Positions 6,580 through 7,055 of a stretch of DNA of 7,055 bases are shown one piece after another (position 1 is the stretch's first letter; every line of letters begins with the position of its first letter). The stretch comes from Sulfurimonas sp. (GTDB lineage Bacteria > Campylobacterota > Campylobacteria > Campylobacterales > Sulfurimonadaceae). Position numbers and translations under genes: made by a program. The stretch is from contig NVXO02000004.1 in NCBI GenBank assembly GCA_002733945.2, positions 251,206 through 258,260 of the forward strand, in the 5' to 3' direction. A model generated the notes under the pieces. The model saw nothing but the letters and a program-made list of their open reading frames with translations. It was not told the DNA's origin and did not search any database.

Positions 6580-7055
6580 GACTTGAAAATGTCCTCGCAC
6601 TAACACATGCCACACTTCTTAATAACCCATTTGTAAGTAGTTTTACAGATATAGTTTTTGATGTAAAGAATGTCAAACGCGGTGACTTATTCATCGCCTT
6701 TGATGATTCAAGTATAGAAGATGCTATATCAAATGGTGCATATGGTATTGTTTTTAGTAAACCTACGCAAATAAGTGACAGTGAGATAGCTTGGATAAAA
6801 GTCCAAAGCCTTGATGATGCACTTAAACGTCTCCTGCGTTTCAAACTCTTAGATAAAAATGTAACAGTATATGAAACGAATGAAATTGTACTCAAACTTG
6901 CCCTACAGGTCGTTACTGAGCCAAGTTTCATTGCCATAAGTGGAAATATTGTTGATATTGCAAAACAACTTTGGAATATTGAGGATTCTTCTTATATTCT
7001 TTTTTGTCCAAATTTAAGCAATAAAGATATTTTTACTAAAACCATAGAACTCTCA
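6576..7055 (+). CDS. Mur-ligase N-terminal-domain-like protein, 3' partial
   Basis: A forward frame opens at ATG 6576, overlapping the metG stop by four bases (ATGA), and stays open for 160 codons to the window end. No strong ribosome-binding site is seen, so coupling to metG is likely. Residues 29-80 (DVKNVKRGDLFIAFDD, then AISNGAYGIVF, then IKVQSLDDALKRL) match the pattern of the N-terminal UDP-substrate domain of MurE/MurF ligases, where V-x-x-GDLF-A is followed by AI-x-x-GA and a closing V-x-D-x-x-x-AL. In those enzymes an ATP-binding GxxGKT loop follows at once. Here the next segments (NVTVYETNEIVLKLAL, and later FIAISGNIVDIAKQLW) contain no GKT. It may be a degenerate or repurposed relative. 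Resemblance is by pattern only; the product name is tentative, the reading frame is solid. Confidence 0.75.
   Translation, partial: MRLENVLALTHATLLNNPFVSSFTDIVFDVKNVKRGDLFIAFDDSSIEDAISNGAYGIVFSKPTQISDSEIAWIKVQSLDDALKRLLRFKLLDKNVTVYETNEIVLKLALQVVTEPSFIAISGNIVDIAKQLWNIEDSSYILFCPNLSNKDIFTKTIELS

Noticed and set aside
6569..6937. Minus-strand open frame of 122 codons opposite the metG-downstream gene
   Set aside because: The plus strand has an uninterrupted frame with Mur-like sequence and metG coupling; the minus-strand product is Ser/Leu-rich without recognisable motifs.
1..7055. A defence island, toxin-antitoxin pair, prophage or CRISPR system
   Set aside because: No nuclease, transposase, integrase or repeat array is visible; all genes are housekeeping or lineage-conserved types with uniform base composition.

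Overview
The window reads as chromosomal DNA of a Campylobacterota (epsilonproteobacterial) species, probably a Sulfurimonas-like marine or sulfur-metabolising member. The evidence is AT-rich coding DNA, tightly packed genes, a second-type glutamyl-tRNA synthetase followed by a YggT protein, and the block lipoprotein / mobB / fbp / small Cys protein / metG. From memory, that gene order matches the region around fbp and metG in Campylobacter jejuni (about Cj0838c to Cj0845c). The genus assignment is inference. I see no RNA genes, insertion sequences, CRISPR arrays or prophage genes.

Layout. Bases 1-1197 hold the 3' part of a gltX-like gene, cut by the window edge, and a YggT membrane protein (1197-1481) starts on its last base. 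A lipoprotein gene (1478-1936, minus strand) converges on yggT, sharing four bases of stop codons. A short divergent promoter region (1937-2022) separates the lipoprotein from a forward group: mobB (2023-2526), fbp (2539-3381) and a 68-residue Cys-rich protein (3365-3571). After a 121-base gap, an ADP-ribosylglycohydrolase-family gene (3693-4538) sits between the small Cys protein and metG (4624-6579). A downstream gene (6576 to the window end) overlaps metG by four bases. Its visible part resembles the N-terminal domain of MurE/MurF-type Mur ligases.

Functionally the window mixes tRNA charging (metG, the gltX relative), molybdenum cofactor maturation (mobB), gluconeogenesis (fbp), envelope proteins (yggT, lipoprotein) and a possible ADP-ribose or related N-glycosyl hydrolase. 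These are mostly housekeeping neighbours rather than one pathway.

The most interesting point is that the gltX-like gene is intact as a reading frame but lacks the KMSKS signature loop and has changed residues at other family-conserved active-site positions, while keeping its C-terminal tRNA-binding half. It looks like a catalytically altered or inactive GluRS paralogue. Two further genes also depart from family signatures: the ADP-ribosylglycohydrolase relative (half of the usual metal-binding Asp residues replaced) and the Mur-ligase-like protein (no visible P-loop where one is expected).
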